The position numbers and the translations under genes were made by a program. Below the pieces are notes generated by a model. It was not told where the DNA came from, did not search any database, and saw nothing but the letters and a program-made list of their open reading frames with translations. 64,000 bases of DNA from Streptococcus anginosus (GTDB taxonomy: Bacteria > Bacillota > Bacilli > Lactobacillales > Streptococcaceae), in the NCBI RefSeq assembly GCF_001697145.1, contig NZ_CP012719.1:1336501-1400500 (forward strand), read 5' to 3'. This document shows positions 1 to 9,400 of the stretch, piece after piece (the first letter of the stretch is position 1; every line of letters begins with the position of its first letter).

Positions 1-21
1 TTTACAGTGATACAATGTAGT

Positions 22-1323
22 TTATCCTTCCGCTTTCAGTTCATTACTGTAAGCAAGATTGTCTTGGAATTTAAAGAATGGGAAATAGATGAGAGTGGAC
101 ATAGCTAAAATGACAACTTGGATGAGAGCACCTTGCCATCCTGCCACTAAGAAACCAGAAATAATAGCTGGTGTACTCCATGGCAAGGTCACCCCTGAAA
201 ATGGCTGCATAAAGCCAATTGCTATAGAGCCATAAACAATTACAGCCGCTAAAACAGGTACAAGAATAAAAGGCAAGAACATAACGGGATTCATAACAAT
301 TGGAAACCCAAACACAACTGGTTCATTGACATTAAAGATTGCTGGAAAAGCAGCAACTTTTCCTAGTGCTTTGTATTGTTTAGACTTAGCTGCAAAGAGC
401 ATGGCTACCACCAAACCAAAAGTAATACCAGAACCAGACAAAATAAGGAAACTATCCAAGAATTGCTGAGTGACAATGTGAGCACCTTTTCCAACAGATA
501 ACTTTCCAGCAGCAAGCAAGGCTTTATTAGCATCCAGATTTGAAAGCAATAGAGCAGTCACTACACCATTGACAACAGATTGCCCATGCACACCGAACCA
601 CCATAAGAAGGAGATGAAAAAGGCAATACCAATTGCACCGTAAAGGGAACCAGTCAATCCTTGTAATGGCACTTGAATCACACCATAAATCATTTCAATA
701 AAAGTGCCACCTTTTGTTAGCATTTTAGCAAGAATATAGACTACCATGGAAAGGAAGAATATCACAAAAGCTGGAATCATAGCCTCAAATTGCTTAGCAA
801 TCGCTTGCGGAACTTGCTCTGGCATCTTAATAACAATATGCTTTTGAATAAACATGGTATAGATACTACCGACAACCAAACCAATAATAATAGCTCCAAT
901 AATCCCCTGACCACCAAACCAAACTTTAGTAATAGCATCTGCAATAGGTTCACCTTTTGTCGGTACATAAGAAGATTTTAAAAGAATGAAGAACGAGGAC
1001 ACGGACAACACCCCTGCTGGCAGAGGCTCTACACCACTATTTTTAGCATAAGAATATCCTATGGAGAAACAGGAAATCAAACCCATAATCGCAAAAGTTC
1101 CTGAGTAAACCTGCATAAATGGCTCAGTCCAATTTTTCCCAAAAATACCTGCAATTGCCTGATTGAGTCCTTCAAATGGTAACTGTCCTACAATCAGAAA
1201 GATACTTCCAACAACTGTCAAGGGCAGAATTGCCAACATACCATCCTTTAAGGCAATAATACCGCGCATATTGACAAATTTCATAATCGGCGCAATAATT
1301 TTTTGAGTATCTATTTTAGCCAT
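22..1323 (-). CDS. PTS sugar transporter subunit IIC, lactose/cellobiose family
   Basis: This 433-residue polytopic membrane protein is the sugar-translocating IIC component of a lactose/cellobiose-family PTS. The family-typical signatures are visible: GVHGQSVVNG near residue 243, AKSKQYKALGKVA near 311 and FNVNEPVVFGFPIVMNP near 327, between long hydrophobic segments. The start MAKIDTQKIIAP follows the IIB gene by 2 bp, so the two are translationally coupled. Together with the upstream IIB, IIA, SorC and DeoR genes this matches a well-known streptococcal cluster that continues into a pyruvate formate-lyase-like enzyme, a transaldolase and a glycerol dehydrogenase. Those genes would lie beyond the left edge. 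The transported sugar cannot be read from sequence; cellobiose is only the family label. Confidence 0.93.
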   Translation of the reverse strand: MAKIDTQKIIAPIMKFVNMRGIIALKDGMLAILPLTVVGSIFLIVGQLPFEGLNQAIAGIFGKNWTEPFMQVYSGTFAIMGLISCFSIGYSYAKNSGVEPLPAGVLSVSSFFILLKSSYVPTKGEPIADAITKVWFGGQGIIGAIIIGLVVGSIYTMFIQKHIVIKMPEQVPQAIAKQFEAMIPAFVIFFLSMVVYILAKMLTKGGTFIEMIYGVIQVPLQGLTGSLYGAIGIAFFISFLWWFGVHGQSVVNGVVTALLLSNLDANKALLAAGKLSVGKGAHIVTQQFLDSFLILSGSGITFGLVVAMLFAAKSKQYKALGKVAAFPAIFNVNEPVVFGFPIVMNPVMFLPFILVPVLAAVIVYGSIAIGFMQPFSGVTLPWSTPAIISGFLVAGWQGALIQVVILAMSTLIYFPFFKFQDNLAYSNELKAEG

Positions 1324-1325
1324 AA

Positions 1326-1646
1326 CTAAGCTCCTTGTTTTTGTTCCAAAAGCCCCAAAGCGAGATTCAATACTTTTTTACCATCTAGCATGCCATAATC
1401 CGCCATTGGAATGACCGCAATTGGAATATGGTTCTCTTCGCAAATGGCAGCTGACTTATCCAAAGTATAAGCTACTTGTGGTCCTAACAAAGCAACATCC
1501 AAGTTTGGTGCATAATCTGCTAACTTGGCCTGAGAATAAGCATCAATCTCAACCTCTAAACCAGTTTCTTTCGCAGCTATTTTCATATTATTGACCAACA
1601 TTCCTGTTGAAAAACCTGCTGCACAAAACAACCCAATTTTAATCAT
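1326..1646 (-). CDS. PTS sugar transporter subunit IIB, cellobiose type
   Basis: A 106-residue cytoplasmic IIB protein that passes phosphate from IIA to the sugar. The N-terminus IGLFCAAGFSTGMLV carries the phosphorylated cysteine (Cys8) in the usual P-loop-like CxxGxST setting, and the length is normal for the cellobiose IIB family. It lies 20 bp downstream of the IIA gene and 2 bp upstream of IIC, in the order IIA-IIB-IIC. The sugar is unassigned. Regulation is probably shared with the operon promoter upstream of the IIA gene. Confidence 0.93.
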   Translation of the reverse strand: MIKIGLFCAAGFSTGMLVNNMKIAAKETGLEVEIDAYSQAKLADYAPNLDVALLGPQVAYTLDKSAAICEENHIPIAVIPMADYGMLDGKKVLNLALGLLEQKQGA

Positions 1647-1666
1647 ATCTTCATCCTCCTGATGAT

Positions 1667-1990
1667 TTATTTTTTCACTTGTAATTCTTTTCTCAAGTCA
1701 ATGATTTCCTTGATAAGATTAATTTCTGTAATGCTGGTCATCAAATGATCCTGAGAGTGGACAAACAAAGCTGTAATTTCTGTCTTTGTTCCCCCCGCTT
1801 CCTGTGCCAAAAACTCCGTTTGAAGATTATGAGCTTCTAATAATGCCTGATCTGCCAATTCTAGATACTCATTACACTTTTCAAACTCACCATTTTTTGC
1901 TAATGATAAAGCTTGGTAAATATGCTGTTTGGCATCCCCAGCATGCAAGATTAACCCCATAATGATTTGATCAGCTACAATCACTTCCAT
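1667..1990 (-). CDS. PTS sugar transporter subunit IIA, lactose/cellobiose type
   Basis: A 107-residue all-helical IIA protein of the lactose/cellobiose family, which normally works as a trimer. The phosphorylatable histidine is His78 in FVHSQDHLMTS, followed by Asp81, which binds the metal in LacF. It takes phosphate from HPr, whose gene is also in this window, and hands it to the IIB cysteine. It is the first PTS gene of the operon, and the promoter sits about 75-110 bp upstream. A second IIA of the same family (lacF) is encoded near 56.5 kb, so this is one of two related systems here. Confidence 0.93.
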   Translation of the reverse strand: MEVIVADQIIMGLILHAGDAKQHIYQALSLAKNGEFEKCNEYLELADQALLEAHNLQTEFLAQEAGGTKTEITALFVHSQDHLMTSITEINLIKEIIDLRKELQVKK

Positions 1991-2038
1991 ATTTAACGTT
2001 ACTCCTATTTTTATTTACAAAATATATCTTTCTTTTAT

Positions 2039-2098
2039 TTGAAAGCGTTTTATTTTTGTTTGTAACTCAAATTTATCATCTTTCTCTTATTCCGTCAA
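2039..2098 (-). promoter_or_regulatory. Promoter of the cellobiose-type PTS genes with cre-like half site
   Basis: On the minus strand a -35 TTGACG (2093-2098) and a -10 TAAATT (2070-2075) are 17 bp apart, placing the start of transcription near 2063. Just downstream, at 2039-2054, TGAAAGCGTTTTAT matches 12 of 14 positions of a CcpA cre site, failing at the terminal CA. A cre downstream of the start would act as a roadblock. The promoter is visible; CcpA control is inferred. Confidence 0.55.
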
Positions 2099-2161
2099 TA
2101 TATCACTGAACAAATTCTCTTTTTTTATATTTATCGCACATTTGTGCTTATCAAGTGAAAT

Positions 2162-2194
2162 AAAAAAGGTCAGAATCATTATTCTTGACCTTTT
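2162..2194 (-). terminator. Rho-independent terminator after the SorC gene
   Basis: An inverted repeat with arms around AAAGGTCAGAAT, one bulge and a short loop is followed on the minus strand by a run of T. It separates the SorC gene from the PTS promoter. A-rich flanks on the other side mean it could work in both directions. Confidence 0.7.
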
Positions 2195-2235
2195 GAAGAT
2201 GAAATAACGAGGAAAAGGAGAACTTTTATAAACTA

Positions 2236-3198
2236 CTAATTAACTGCACTATTATCCAATTCCAACACTTTTAAAATAGTTGCTTCATCTGTAACTAAAT
2301 GGTTGACATACCCAGCACGTAAAACCGCCAAAATAGCGGCAGCTTTTTGACGACCATAGGCAAAAGCCAGACTGTGAGGAACTGTTTTTAAATAATCTAA
2401 AGAAATAGCAATTGTTCGATTTTGCAACTGTTCATCAACCAACTCACCATTTTCATCAAAAAAGCGGCAACAAATTTCTCCGACAGCTCCTTCATTTTCC
2501 ACTGTACGAAAATCTTCAGCCGTCAGCATATCCAACCACTGCCGATTCTTTTCATCCACTTGTCCGCCAATACCAACAACAACCACATCTAGTTCTTGCC
2601 AACTTCTTTTTAAGTCCTCAAAATATTTAGAAGACAAAATTCCTTTTGCTAAGATCTCGTCTTCCTGTATAATCGTCGCATTCATAAAGCGACAATCCCC
2701 ATGGTATTTATTAGCCATACTGTAAATGAGGGTATTAACATGATAACGAGCATGAATATGGCTAGGTCCGCCAGCCAATGGAAAAAAATGCACATTATTC
2801 AAGTGCCGACTGCCCGAGTGTTCTACCAAGAGACTAAGACTCTTTCCCCATGAAAATCCAACTTTAGCATTGTCATCAATCATCCCCCGAAGCATTCCTG
2901 CCGCTGATTGAGCTAACCGCTGCTCCAAATCAGAAGGTGAATCATCCACTTGATTTGCTACGATTTCAAGTCCTTTTAACCCATACTTCTCTTTCACTAC
3001 ATTTTCTAAATGAAACAAACGAGTATCAAAGGCTTCAATCTCGATTTTGACAATGCCTTCCTTTTTAGCTTCAGCCAGCATACGACTCACAGTTGTCCGA
3101 TAAATCCCTGTCTCTGCTGCAATTTCTGCCTGACTTTTCTCCTCTACATAATAAAGATAAGCAATCTTAGCTAATAGCCTTTTTCTTTCACTTTTCAT
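2236..3198 (-). CDS. SorC/DeoR-type sugar-binding transcriptional regulator
   Basis: This 320-residue protein has an N-terminal helix-turn-helix (about residues 14-50, including EEKSQAEIAAETGIYRTTVS). It is followed by a SorC-type sugar-phosphate-binding domain with GFSWGKSLSLLVEH near 112 and VVVVGIGGQ near 205. SorC regulators sense phosphorylated sugars and often switch between repression and activation. It lies 18 bp downstream of the DeoR-family gene, probably in one transcript, and directly upstream of the PTS genes it likely controls. Having two sugar-type regulators in tandem matches the related streptococcal cluster. The effector is unknown. Confidence 0.88.
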   Translation of the reverse strand: MKSERKRLLAKIAYLYYVEEKSQAEIAAETGIYRTTVSRMLAEAKKEGIVKIEIEAFDTRLFHLENVVKEKYGLKGLEIVANQVDDSPSDLEQRLAQSAAGMLRGMIDDNAKVGFSWGKSLSLLVEHSGSRHLNNVHFFPLAGGPSHIHARYHVNTLIYSMANKYHGDCRFMNATIIQEDEILAKGILSSKYFEDLKRSWQELDVVVVGIGGQVDEKNRQWLDMLTAEDFRTVENEGAVGEICCRFFDENGELVDEQLQNRTIAISLDYLKTVPHSLAFAYGRQKAAAILAVLRAGYVNHLVTDEATILKVLELDNSAVN

Positions 3199-3216
3199 CT
3201 TATCTCCCTCTACTTA

Positions 3217-3960
3217 TCAGACTAGAGTCAATTTTATATTGGCTGCTTTTAGGCGTTGAACCGCGGCTGTCGGAATAGCTTGATCCGTTACCACCTGCGA
3301 AACCTGTTTCAAACCAAAACGCTTGACAGTCCCTCTTTTGTCAAATTTACTCGAATCTGTTAACACAATCATTTTGTCAGATGCTTCTGACATATATTGC
3401 ACCACTTCGCTACGCATTAAATCCTTACCTGTAAAACCAAGCTCTTCATCATAGCCATCAGTCCCTACAAAAGCATGTTCTACATGGAAAAATTGAATCA
3501 TTTCCTTAAGCAAAGGACCGACCGTAACTTGCGAATCGTTCTGAAATTCACCGCCTAGCAAGATAATCTTGCAAGAATCTACTTTTCTCACATAGTCTGC
3601 GATAAAATAAGAATTTGTAATAATTTTCACATTCTTCTTAGTACGACAGATTTCTTCAGCTAACAGAGCACAAGTTGAACCAGATTCAATGATAATCGTT
3701 TCATTGTCTGCAACAATTTTTGCCGCTTCTTGTGCTATCTTTCGCTTGGTATCATAATGAAAAGAAAGCCGGACATTCAAGTCATCACCACTATTTAAGA
3801 CCGCATAACCGTGCTCCCGATGAAGCAAGCCTTTCATTTCCAGCTTATCCAAATCTTTCCGAATCGTTACTTTAGAGACTTTTAATTTATCAGATAAAGT
3901 ATTAACATCAATTTTTTCAAACTCCGAAACGAGCTTAACGATTTCATCTAAACGTTCCAT
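3217..3960 (-). CDS. DeoR/GlpR family transcriptional regulator
   Basis: A 247-residue DeoR-family repressor. An N-terminal HTH is visible in MERLDEIVKLVSEF..VNTLSDKLKVSKVTIRKDL, followed by a DeoR sugar-phosphate-sensing domain with IIIESGSTCALLAEE and FVGTDGYDEELGFTG. The open frame extends 61 codons further upstream, but I place the start at 3960. There a GAGGTG ribosome site precedes ATG, and the family N-terminus MERL begins. The upstream extension runs into the divergent activase promoter. It probably controls the divergent activase gene and the PTS operon together with the SorC protein. Confidence 0.88.
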   Translation of the reverse strand: MERLDEIVKLVSEFEKIDVNTLSDKLKVSKVTIRKDLDKLEMKGLLHREHGYAVLNSGDDLNVRLSFHYDTKRKIAQEAAKIVADNETIIIESGSTCALLAEEICRTKKNVKIITNSYFIADYVRKVDSCKIILLGGEFQNDSQVTVGPLLKEMIQFFHVEHAFVGTDGYDEELGFTGKDLMRSEVVQYMSEASDKMIVLTDSSKFDKRGTVKRFGLKQVSQVVTDQAIPTAAVQRLKAANIKLTLV

Positions 3961-4031
3961 TTTATTCACCTCATTCTTTATTTTAACAGAATTTAAGGAA
4001 TAAATAAAATAAAAAATAGTTTCATTCGTAA

Positions 4032-4060
4032 TTGTTTTTCTTTCGTTTGTTTGATATAAT
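4032..4060 (+). promoter_or_regulatory. Promoter of the glycyl radical enzyme activase gene
   Basis: On the plus strand TTGTTT (4032-4037) and an extended -10 TGATATAAT (TATAAT 4055-4060) are spaced by 17 bp, about 33 bp before the ATG at 4093. The DeoR gene is read in the opposite direction from the same 130-bp gap, so shared control is likely. Confidence 0.7.
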
Positions 4061-4092
4061 AAAAGAAAATAAGCAAGAAAAGAGTGTACATC

Positions 4093-4869
4093 ATGAGTGC
4101 AGAAAAAGGAATCATCTTTAATATTCAACATTTTAGTATTCACGACGGACCAGGAATTCGGACAACTGTTTTTCTAAAAGGCTGTCCCTTACGCTGTCCT
4201 TGGTGTGCCAATCCAGAATCTCAGAAATTTAAACCTGAGCCCATGTTAGACGCTTCTAGCAAAAAGACTATCACCATGGGAGAGGAAAAAAGCGTTGAAG
4301 AGATTATCAAAGAAGTTCTCAAAGATAGAGAATTTTATGAAGAATCAGGTGGAGGCCTGACCTTGTCTGGCGGAGAAATTTTTGCTCAGTTTGAATTTGC
4401 CAAAGCAATCCTTAAAGCTGCCAAAGAAAAAGGTATCCATACAGCGATTGAAACGACAGCCTTTGTAGATCATAACAAATTCGTTGATTTGCTCCAGTAT
4501 GTAGATTTTATCTATACTGACTTAAAACATTACAACACCATCAATCACCGCAAAGTCACAGGGGTCAAAAATGAACTAATTATCAAAAATATTCATTATG
4601 CTTTTTCGCAACAAAAAACCATTGTCCTGCGTATTCCTGTTATCCCTAGCTTTAATGACTCTCTAGAAGATGCCGAACGATTTGCTATTTTATTTAAAAA
4701 ATTATCTATTGACCAAGTACAACTCTTACCTTTTCATCAATTCGGTGAAAATAAGTATAAATTACTAAAACGTTCTTATGAAATGGAAAATGTGCAAGCT
4801 CTACATCCGGAAGACCTCTATGATTATCAGCAAGTTTTTCTTGATTATGAAATCAACTGTTATTTTTAG
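4093..4869 (+). CDS. Glycyl-radical enzyme activating protein (radical SAM)
   Basis: A 258-residue radical-SAM activase of the pyruvate formate-lyase activase family. The 4Fe-4S/SAM motif CPLRCPWC (CxxxCxxC) is at about residues 31-38 after IHDGPGIRTTVFLKG. LTLSGGEI near 93 is the SAM-binding glycine motif. It lacks the extra ferredoxin-like insertion of larger activases, so it is the small PflA-like form. The frame could also begin at GTG 4084, but ATG 4093 fits the AAAAGAG ribosome site better. Its partner should be the PFL-like enzyme encoded past the left edge, in the same regulon as the DeoR, SorC and PTS genes. Whether that substrate is a PFL or another glycyl radical enzyme cannot be decided here. 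Confidence 0.9.
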   Translation: MSAEKGIIFNIQHFSIHDGPGIRTTVFLKGCPLRCPWCANPESQKFKPEPMLDASSKKTITMGEEKSVEEIIKEVLKDREFYEESGGGLTLSGGEIFAQFEFAKAILKAAKEKGIHTAIETTAFVDHNKFVDLLQYVDFIYTDLKHYNTINHRKVTGVKNELIIKNIHYAFSQQKTIVLRIPVIPSFNDSLEDAERFAILFKKLSIDQVQLLPFHQFGENKYKLLKRSYEMENVQALHPEDLYDYQQVFLDYEINCYF

Positions 4870-4909
4870 CTCCTCTTTTTCTCCCAAAACTGCAAAGATT
4901 AGGAACATC

Positions 4910-4942
4910 AAAAAAGACAAACCACAAAAGCAAGTTTGTCTT
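4910..4942. terminator. Bidirectional terminator between activase and Rrf2 genes
   Basis: A hairpin with arms AAGACAAAC / GTTTGTCTT and an 11-nt loop lies between the two convergent genes, flanked by A and T runs. A second inverted repeat (AACAATCC / GGATTGTT, 4950-4979) overlaps the Rrf2 stop codon. Confidence 0.65.
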
Positions 4943-4962
4943 CAGTCTGAACAATCCATTTC

Positions 4963-5412
4963 TCACGAAACGGATTGTTTTTGTATCTCTTCTTGGGCGG
5001 ATGCAACGACATCTGCAAGACTGGTTTTACTCAATTCTTTTTCCATTGCTGCTTGAATTTCTGCTAATTTATCATCTAAAACTAAATGAATATTTCTGCC
5101 AATGGGACAAGATGGATTAGGATGCTCATGAAAGCTAAAGAGTTGTCCAGATTTGCCTAGGCATTCTACTGCTTGATAGACATCCAAGAGGGTAATGTCT
5201 TTTAAATCTTTCATAATGACAGCTCCGCCCGTTCCACGCGCAACGGAAATCAATCCTGCGCTTTTCAACTGTGATAATGTCTTGCGAATAATGACAGGAT
5301 TTACTCCAACGCTATCAGCTAAAAAATCACTAGTTACCTTATGTTCTTGACATTCTAGTGCTATAACAGTCAACATGTGCGTAGCAATGGTAAAACGACT
5401 CGAAATTTGCAT
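4963..5412 (-). CDS. Rrf2 family transcriptional regulator
   Basis: A 149-residue winged-helix regulator of the Rrf2 family, closest in look to the YwnA branch. The HTH spans about residues 20-65 (VTSDFLADSVGVNPVIIRK), and the wing follows with LISVARGTGGAVIMK. Rrf2 proteins such as IscR bind a 2Fe-2S cluster through three closely spaced cysteines. Here only a single cysteine stands in the matching loop (NPSCPIGRNI, near residue 101), so a cluster of that kind is unlikely. The signal is unknown; YwnA-like proteins tend to respond to redox or electrophile stress. The gene stands alone between two terminator-like hairpins. Confidence 0.87.
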   Translation of the reverse strand: MQISSRFTIATHMLTVIALECQEHKVTSDFLADSVGVNPVIIRKTLSQLKSAGLISVARGTGGAVIMKDLKDITLLDVYQAVECLGKSGQLFSFHEHPNPSCPIGRNIHLVLDDKLAEIQAAMEKELSKTSLADVVASAQEEIQKQSVS

Positions 5413-5477
5413 GTAAAACTCCTTTCATTTTCTGATTCTATTACTAGTATACTTTATTTATGTTGTAACCTCAAGTG

Positions 5478-6314
5478 TTACTTCTCGAAAAACTCCTTGA
5501 GATGTGCAACATAATCTTCTCGCTCACTAATTGCCCGAAGTAAATCATGGTTATGCGTATGATGAATTCCATTGACCAGACTTTCGTAATACACTTCATA
5601 ATAAGGCAACTTCATTGTTCTCGCCAGTTCCAATTCTTTGTTTACGTCATAAGCGACTCGCCTAAAGTCAACATCTGCTAAGCCTTGTTCATCAATTTTT
5701 AAAATAGCATACTGAGCTCGCAGATCCTTTCGCAAACAAGCATCTAGAAAGAAAGGCTGACCGATAGAGCCTGGATTGATAATCATCTGTCCACCCGTCG
5801 CATAACGAAGAAATTGTTGATGAATATGACCATAAATGGCAATTGCACAATGATTTCCTTCAAACAGGCGATCAAAGTTCTCCTGTTGACCAATGTGAAT
5901 CAACTCTCGGCCCCAATTTTTATCTGGCAAATGATGAGTCACAGCGATTTCTAAATCGCCAACTTTTGTCAAAAGCTGCAAAGGCAATTCATGCAGTCGG
6001 TTCAGTTCTTCAGGCGTGACTTCTTCCAAAAGATACTGGCACAAACAAATCATATAGAGATGACTAGGGCGACTAATGTCTAATTTCCCATGAAGGGCAT
6101 TCCAAATGCTATCTTCCCAATTTCCCCGCACTTGGAGACTGATTGGCAAAGCAGCCATTAAGTCAAGGATCTTCCTTCGTCCTGTTCCCGGTGCCAACAA
6201 ATCTCCCAAAAACCAGTAATCGGTCACCTGTTCCTTTTTGGCATCTGCTAATACAGCTTCTAAAGCTGTCGTATTCCCGTGAATATCTGATAATAAAGCA
6301 ATTTTTCGTTTCAT
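5478..6314 (-). CDS. Metallophosphoesterase (calcineurin-like)
   Basis: A 278-residue cytoplasmic metallophosphoesterase. The metal-binding blocks are in order: LLSDIHGN (D-x-H, near residue 7), FLGDLLAPG (GD, near 37), VRGNWED (GN-[HW]-[ED], near 65), THHL (near 128) and YGHIHQQ (GH-x-H, near 165). The open frame runs 15 codons further upstream. I use ATG 6314, giving MKRKIALLSD, because the first metal motif normally begins a few residues from the start. The substrate is unknown; relatives hydrolyse phosphodiesters or diadenosine phosphates. Histidine-rich sequence near the C-terminus (HHTHNH) is unusual but unexplained. Confidence 0.85.
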   Translation of the reverse strand: MKRKIALLSDIHGNTTALEAVLADAKKEQVTDYWFLGDLLAPGTGRRKILDLMAALPISLQVRGNWEDSIWNALHGKLDISRPSHLYMICLCQYLLEEVTPEELNRLHELPLQLLTKVGDLEIAVTHHLPDKNWGRELIHIGQQENFDRLFEGNHCAIAIYGHIHQQFLRYATGGQMIINPGSIGQPFFLDACLRKDLRAQYAILKIDEQGLADVDFRRVAYDVNKELELARTMKLPYYEVYYESLVNGIHHTHNHDLLRAISEREDYVAHLKEFFEK

Positions 6315-6361
6315 TGTATCGTTTCGTCTGTCCTTTATAAAAATATTATAACAAACCAAGA

Positions 6362-6398
6362 AAAAACTTCCACTCCCAAGTTTGAGTGAAAGTTTTAC
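6362..6398 (-). terminator. Terminator of the ABC exporter operon
   Basis: Inverted repeat with arms AAAACTT-CACTC / GAGTG-AAGTTTT just past the permease stop codon, with T-rich sequence after it on the minus strand. It separates the exporter genes from the phosphoesterase gene. Confidence 0.65.
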
Positions 6399-6405
6399 TG
6401 CCTCA

Positions 6406-9400
6406 TCAATCTACTGATTTCAATGCTTCTAACATGTCAATGCGTCTCAATATTGCATTGACCATAAAGCCTAAGACAATCAAAATCATGATGATAGAAA
6501 AGACTGGCACAAGATATACAAACACCGATACGGTCGGATTGAGAAGAAAGGCATCTGGAGCAATCGTCTCTAAAAGGGAGCGATGTAAGATATTCCCCAA
6601 AAACAAGCCTACAATAATACCAATAACAGACAAAAGAATGGTCTCTCGATAAATATAAAGCGTGACTTCTTTATTATGAAACCCCAATACTTTAATCGTT
6701 GATAATTCTCGAATCCGCTCTGCAACATTGATATTCATCAAGTTATAAAGAATCACAATGGCTAGTAAAATAGAGGCAAAGGTTAAAATCTGCATTACAA
6801 AGCCAAGAGATTTGACAATGACATCAATTTGTTCCAAAATGCCTGTATTTTGTACGACTGCTCGCACACCTGTTAATTTCATGAAGGCTGCTGCGGTATC
6901 TTGTACATTTTTACTAGAAGAATCTTTCAATTTTATCAGATAAGCATTTTCTTGGAACTTACGAGCAAATACCGTTTGATAATAGTCCTGATTCATAAAG
7001 ATAAAATGCCCTGCGTACATTTCAGCAATACCAGAAACTTTGATTTTATAGCGTTTCCCCTCGTCAGATGTCACCTCAAAAGTATCTCCAACAGAGACAT
7101 GCATAATGGTTGCTAATTTCTGAGAAATGACTGCTCCATGCGAAGACAAGTTCAAGCTCGCTTTGCTTTGACTATCATATAACTCTATGAAATGATAAAA
7201 ATCCTTTCCTGTTGTCACAAATAACGCGAGAGATTGTTCATCTTTTGCTCCTTTAATTTTTTTGGTAAATGTTTCTTGATAAATACCGTGCTTTTTAGCT
7301 ATTTTTTTATCTGCTAATAAATGATTGATTGCTGCTTGCTCATCTGATTTGAGATGATGTTTTTGCGAAATAACAGCATCATATTTGATAATTTCTCCAT
7401 ACTGCCGATTTCCTATACCTTCCATGGAAGAAGACATCCCCAGACCGGCAAATAAGAGAGCGACGGAGCCTGCCACACCAAAAATGGTCATCAACATTCT
7501 TTGCTTGTAACGAAAGATATTTCGAGCTGTCACTTTTTGCGTAAAGCTGAGTCGATGCCAAATGAAGTCAATCCGCTCTAGCAAGATTTTTGAGCCTTTG
7601 GTAGGTGCCTTAGGCAACAATAATTGAGATGGTTTTTCTTTCAACTCTTTGTGAGCAATATAAAGGGCTGGTACAACACCACACAAGACCGAGCACACGA
7701 AAGCAATGAGACTAATTCCCCAATAAAAGTCTAACCGCAATGCTGGATAAGTGGAGGTTTTAAAAATCGTTTTCCCTAAGATGTAGGGTAAGAAATAAGT
7801 ACCTAACAAACTTCCTATTACTGTACCTAGCAAGCTTGAAACCAAGCCATAGATGACAAATTTCTTAACGACATCTTGGTTCCGATAACCCAAAGCTTTT
7901 AAAACACCTGCATTTGTGCGTTCTTCGCTGACAAAACGTGTCATTGTCGTTACCGTTACAAGGGCAGCTACCAGATATAGTACAATCGGGAAAGCATTCC
8001 CTACAGCTGAGATTCCATAAGCACGATTCCCCGTTGTTGTGTACTCGTCAGCTCCTGGAAATGTCCGACGTGTATACACGCGGTAGGTTGGTACAGACAA
8101 GCCAGCTACTTCATCTTTTGCCTTTTGAATGTCTGCTTGCCCATTTTTTATTTTTGTTTCAGCATCTTTCTTTTGCTTTTCGTATTCAGTTTTTTTATCG
8201 TTCAATGTTGCCTGAACTTGGTTCAATTGCGTCTGACCATCTGCGATTTGTTGTTTTGCTTGCGCCAATTGGGCTTGACCTGCTTGGTATTCGACTTGTT
8301 TATTTCTTAAGGTTGCCTGACCACTTTGATATTGAGCCAAGCCTGCGTCATATTCAGCTTGTTTCGCATTCAATGCCTCAGCCGCAGATTGGTATTGGGC
8401 AAGTCCTGCTTGATAAAGCGCTTCTTGGTTTTGATACTGCGTCAGTCCAGTTTGAAATTCAGCCTGCTTTTTCTCCAGTTCTGCACGCGCAAAATTTAAT
8501 TTCGTTTCTTCTTGTGCTAGTTTAGTTTGTGCTGCCACAATTTCTGGCACTGTTGCTGGATCAATTCCTTGCGCTTGCAACGCAGCTATCTTTACCTGCA
8601 AATCAGCTTTTGCAGCTGCAAGTTGCGTTTGACCTTTTTCCAATTCTGCCTGCGTTGCAGCCAATGTAGCTTGACTGTTTGCTAGATTTTCTTTTGTAGC
8701 AGACAATTGACTAGCTGCCTGATCTAATTGGGTTTTCGTTTGGTTCAATTGTGCCCAACCTGAAGACAGTTGAGCGGCGGCTGTATCTAATTTTTCTTTC
8801 GAGTTTGCTAAAGTTTGTTCAGCCTGTGCTATTTGAGTGGCTACTTGCGCAAGCAAGCTTTCTTTTTCAACTATTTGACCTTGAGCAAGCTCTAAATCTG
8901 CTCTTTTTTGATCAATTTGATCCTGCGCAACCGTTAGTTTCTGTCTGGCATCTGTCAATGCTTGTTGAGAAGTTCGAATGTTTGCTTCTCCGTCCGCAAT
9001 TTTTGTCTGCGCTTGATTTTTTATCTCTGATAAACGATTTTTTCCATTATCAGCCAGTAGCTTTTCTAACTCATTTTCATGTTGCTTTATCTTTTTCCGA
9101 TAGGAATCTCCAAAAGAATTGAGTGTTTTTAAATCATCATACCTCAAACGAGCAACTGTATAGACTGAACTTTGAAACGTTTTTGGCGTCACTACTGCAT
9201 AAGCAGACAAGGTACCACTCCCTGAGTTAGAATTGCCAAGAGAAATGGTTGATGCCAATTCACTTGAATTGACGAACCCTGTCACCGTAAAGGTATGTTG
9301 CCTCAAAGCATAATTATTGGTTCCTTCCTCGTTTAAAGTAATGCTATCACGAATCTTGTATTTTCCTTGATAAAAACTAGCCAAAGCCACTTGATTTTCC

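Noticed and set aside
7938-9122. Long open frames antisense to the coiled-coil part of the ABC permease
   Set aside because: Biased codon content of the Q/A-rich repeats creates open frames on the other strand; no start context or recognisable domain.
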